Source: Bacteroidota bacterium
Lineage (GTDB): Bacteria; Bacteroidota; Bacteroidia; Sphingobacteriales; Sphingobacteriaceae
Length of the DNA stretch: 59,366 nt
Direction of reading: 5' to 3'
Assembly (NCBI GenBank): GCA_021794195.1
Contig: JAJYRG010000004.1
Span: 1 to 59,366, forward strand
Shown: one piece after another, positions 58,749 to 59,366 of the stretch
Position numbering within the stretch: position 1 is the stretch's first letter
Layout: each line of letters opens with the position of its first letter
Translations under genes and position numbers: made by a program
Notes under the pieces: generated by a model
What the model saw: the letters and a program-made list of their open reading frames with translations, nothing else
Database searches by the model: none
What the model was told of the DNA's origin: nothing

Positions 58749-59249
58749 ATGGGGAATTCTGAAGCAGACCTGTTAAAACATAAAAAAACATTTCATGATT
58801 TTTATAATGAAAATTTTATAAAAATAAAGCTTTCTTTAATGTTTTTGGGTGAAGATGAAGAGTCCGCTAAAGACATGGCGCAGGAAACCTTTGAAAGAAT
58901 TTGGTTAAGGTGGACAAATTTCCCAAATAATTACGCGCGAAAAAGATTTATCAAGGTCGTTTCAAGAAACATGTGGATCGACAAGTATAGAAAACCAAAA
59001 CTTTTTGAAAGAACGGAAAGAATCATAGAGGGAAGCTGTCACTATACAGAAGAACAAGTGCTCTACAACGAACTTATATATGTAACAAATAAAGCTTTAG
59101 AGAAATACGATTCGCAAAAAAAAGATATATTTAATGAAATTAGAATACAAGGTGCTTCTTATAAAGATGTTTCAGAGAAATTCAATGTAAACATAAAAAC
59201 TTTAGAACGCTATATGTCCCAAATGACTAAAAACTGTGCGAGACTGTAA
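58749..59249 (+). CDS. ECF-type sigma factor, possibly truncated by an insertion
   Basis: A 166-residue sigma-70 family protein: region 2 (DMAQETFERIWLRW), a RFIKVVSRNMWIDKYRK segment, and region 4 (ASYKDVSEKFNVNIKTLERY). The last residues, ending NCARL, stop earlier than usual, and the stop lies next to GAGACTGTAAAATGAACTGT, which may be the end of an IS256-type element. The C-terminal tail could therefore have been replaced. The first ATG at 58749 has a weak AAAAG site. The usual neighbour, an anti-sigma gene, is not seen before the putative element. Confidence 0.75.
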   Translation: MGNSEADLLKHKKTFHDFYNENFIKIKLSLMFLGEDEESAKDMAQETFERIWLRWTNFPNNYARKRFIKVVSRNMWIDKYRKPKLFERTERIIEGSCHYTEEQVLYNELIYVTNKALEKYDSQKKDIFNEIRIQGASYKDVSEKFNVNIKTLERYMSQMTKNCARL

Positions 59250-59301
59250 AATGAACTGTGTCATTGATAATAAATTAATATATTATTTTTGACATAATTT
59301 C

Positions 59302-59366
59302 ATGAGTAACGAGACAAATTTTGATTTTGAGTCCATGAAGGATAAAGCGCTAGAGCAATTGCGTAG
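59302..59366 (+). mobile_element. Start of a probable IS256-family transposase
   Basis: An ATG at 59302 opens MSNETNFDFESMKDKALEQL and continues to the window edge (21 codons). The pattern FDFE...KALEQLRS is what I recall from the N-terminus of IS256-family (mutator-type) transposases of Bacteroidota. The 50 bp upstream include GAACTGTGTCATT, like an IS256 terminal repeat. Only the N-terminus is visible, so the family call is tentative. Confidence 0.5.

Overview
The window is a gene-dense, AT-rich stretch of a Bacteroidota chromosome, most like the Sphingobacteriales. The order is inferred, and no genus can be named. Evidence includes promoters of the Bacteroidota form (TTTG, 19 bp, TAnnTTTG), a glucosamine-6-phosphate deaminase fused to a PIG-L/LmbE deacetylase, an orphan SusC-like plug/carboxypeptidase-regulatory protein, an SDR-type mannonate oxidoreductase, a Rho with a long disordered N-terminal insert, and ECF sigma factors of the SusCD-associated type.

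Layout. 1-4.7 kb: the start of an exported protein running off the left edge, a GntR/FadR regulator with palindromes beside it, a Fur/Zur-type regulator with a zinc/cadmium P-type ATPase, and pssA. 4.7-10.4 kb: rho, then a FucP-family sugar transporter with a BadF-type amino-sugar kinase, a UPF0173 hydrolase and a YbaB protein. 10.7-16.4 kb: two proteins of unknown function, glutathione peroxidase paired with a second, divergent BadF-type kinase, an M61 peptidase and a small outer-membrane barrel. 16.6-28 kb: acyl-CoA synthetase and YihY/BrkB, the 906-residue plug-like protein, an AEC transporter, a TlpA-like thioredoxin, the NagB-PIG-L fusion and kbl. 28-36.4 kb: a CoA-binding protein and a HAD-GT20 fusion (probably glucosylglycerol-phosphate phosphatase-synthase), a serine hydrolase, a small membrane protein, ftsK and lolA. 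36.4-41.7 kb: a hexuronate cluster with divergent arms (SDR oxidoreductase-uxuA-MFS transporter on one strand, kdgK-eda on the other). 41.7-55.3 kb, minus strand: the core information-processing block, in transcription order tRNA-Thr(TGT), tRNA-Tyr, tRNA-Gly, tRNA-Thr(GGT), tuf, tRNA-Trp, secE, nusG, rplK, rplA, rplJ, rplL, rpoB, rpoC. 55.5-59.4 kb: a beta-barrel outer-membrane protein, then a gene-poor stretch with two ECF sigma factors and the start of what looks like an IS256-family transposase.

How the genes fit together. The FucP-like transporter, BadF kinases and NagB-PIG-L fusion could take an N-acetylated amino sugar to fructose-6-phosphate. The hexuronate cluster takes fructuronate through mannonate and KDG to pyruvate and glyceraldehyde-3-phosphate. 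The glucuronate isomerase is not in the window. The GntR regulator at the left edge could control that pathway or the exported protein beside it.

No rRNA, CRISPR array, prophage or complete insertion sequence was seen. I found no convincing new defence or mobile system. The most worthwhile leads are the HAD-GT20 enzyme, the divergent BadF paralogue, the NagB-PIG-L fusion, a repeat placed identically after two unrelated genes, and long hairpins on both sides of rpoB.
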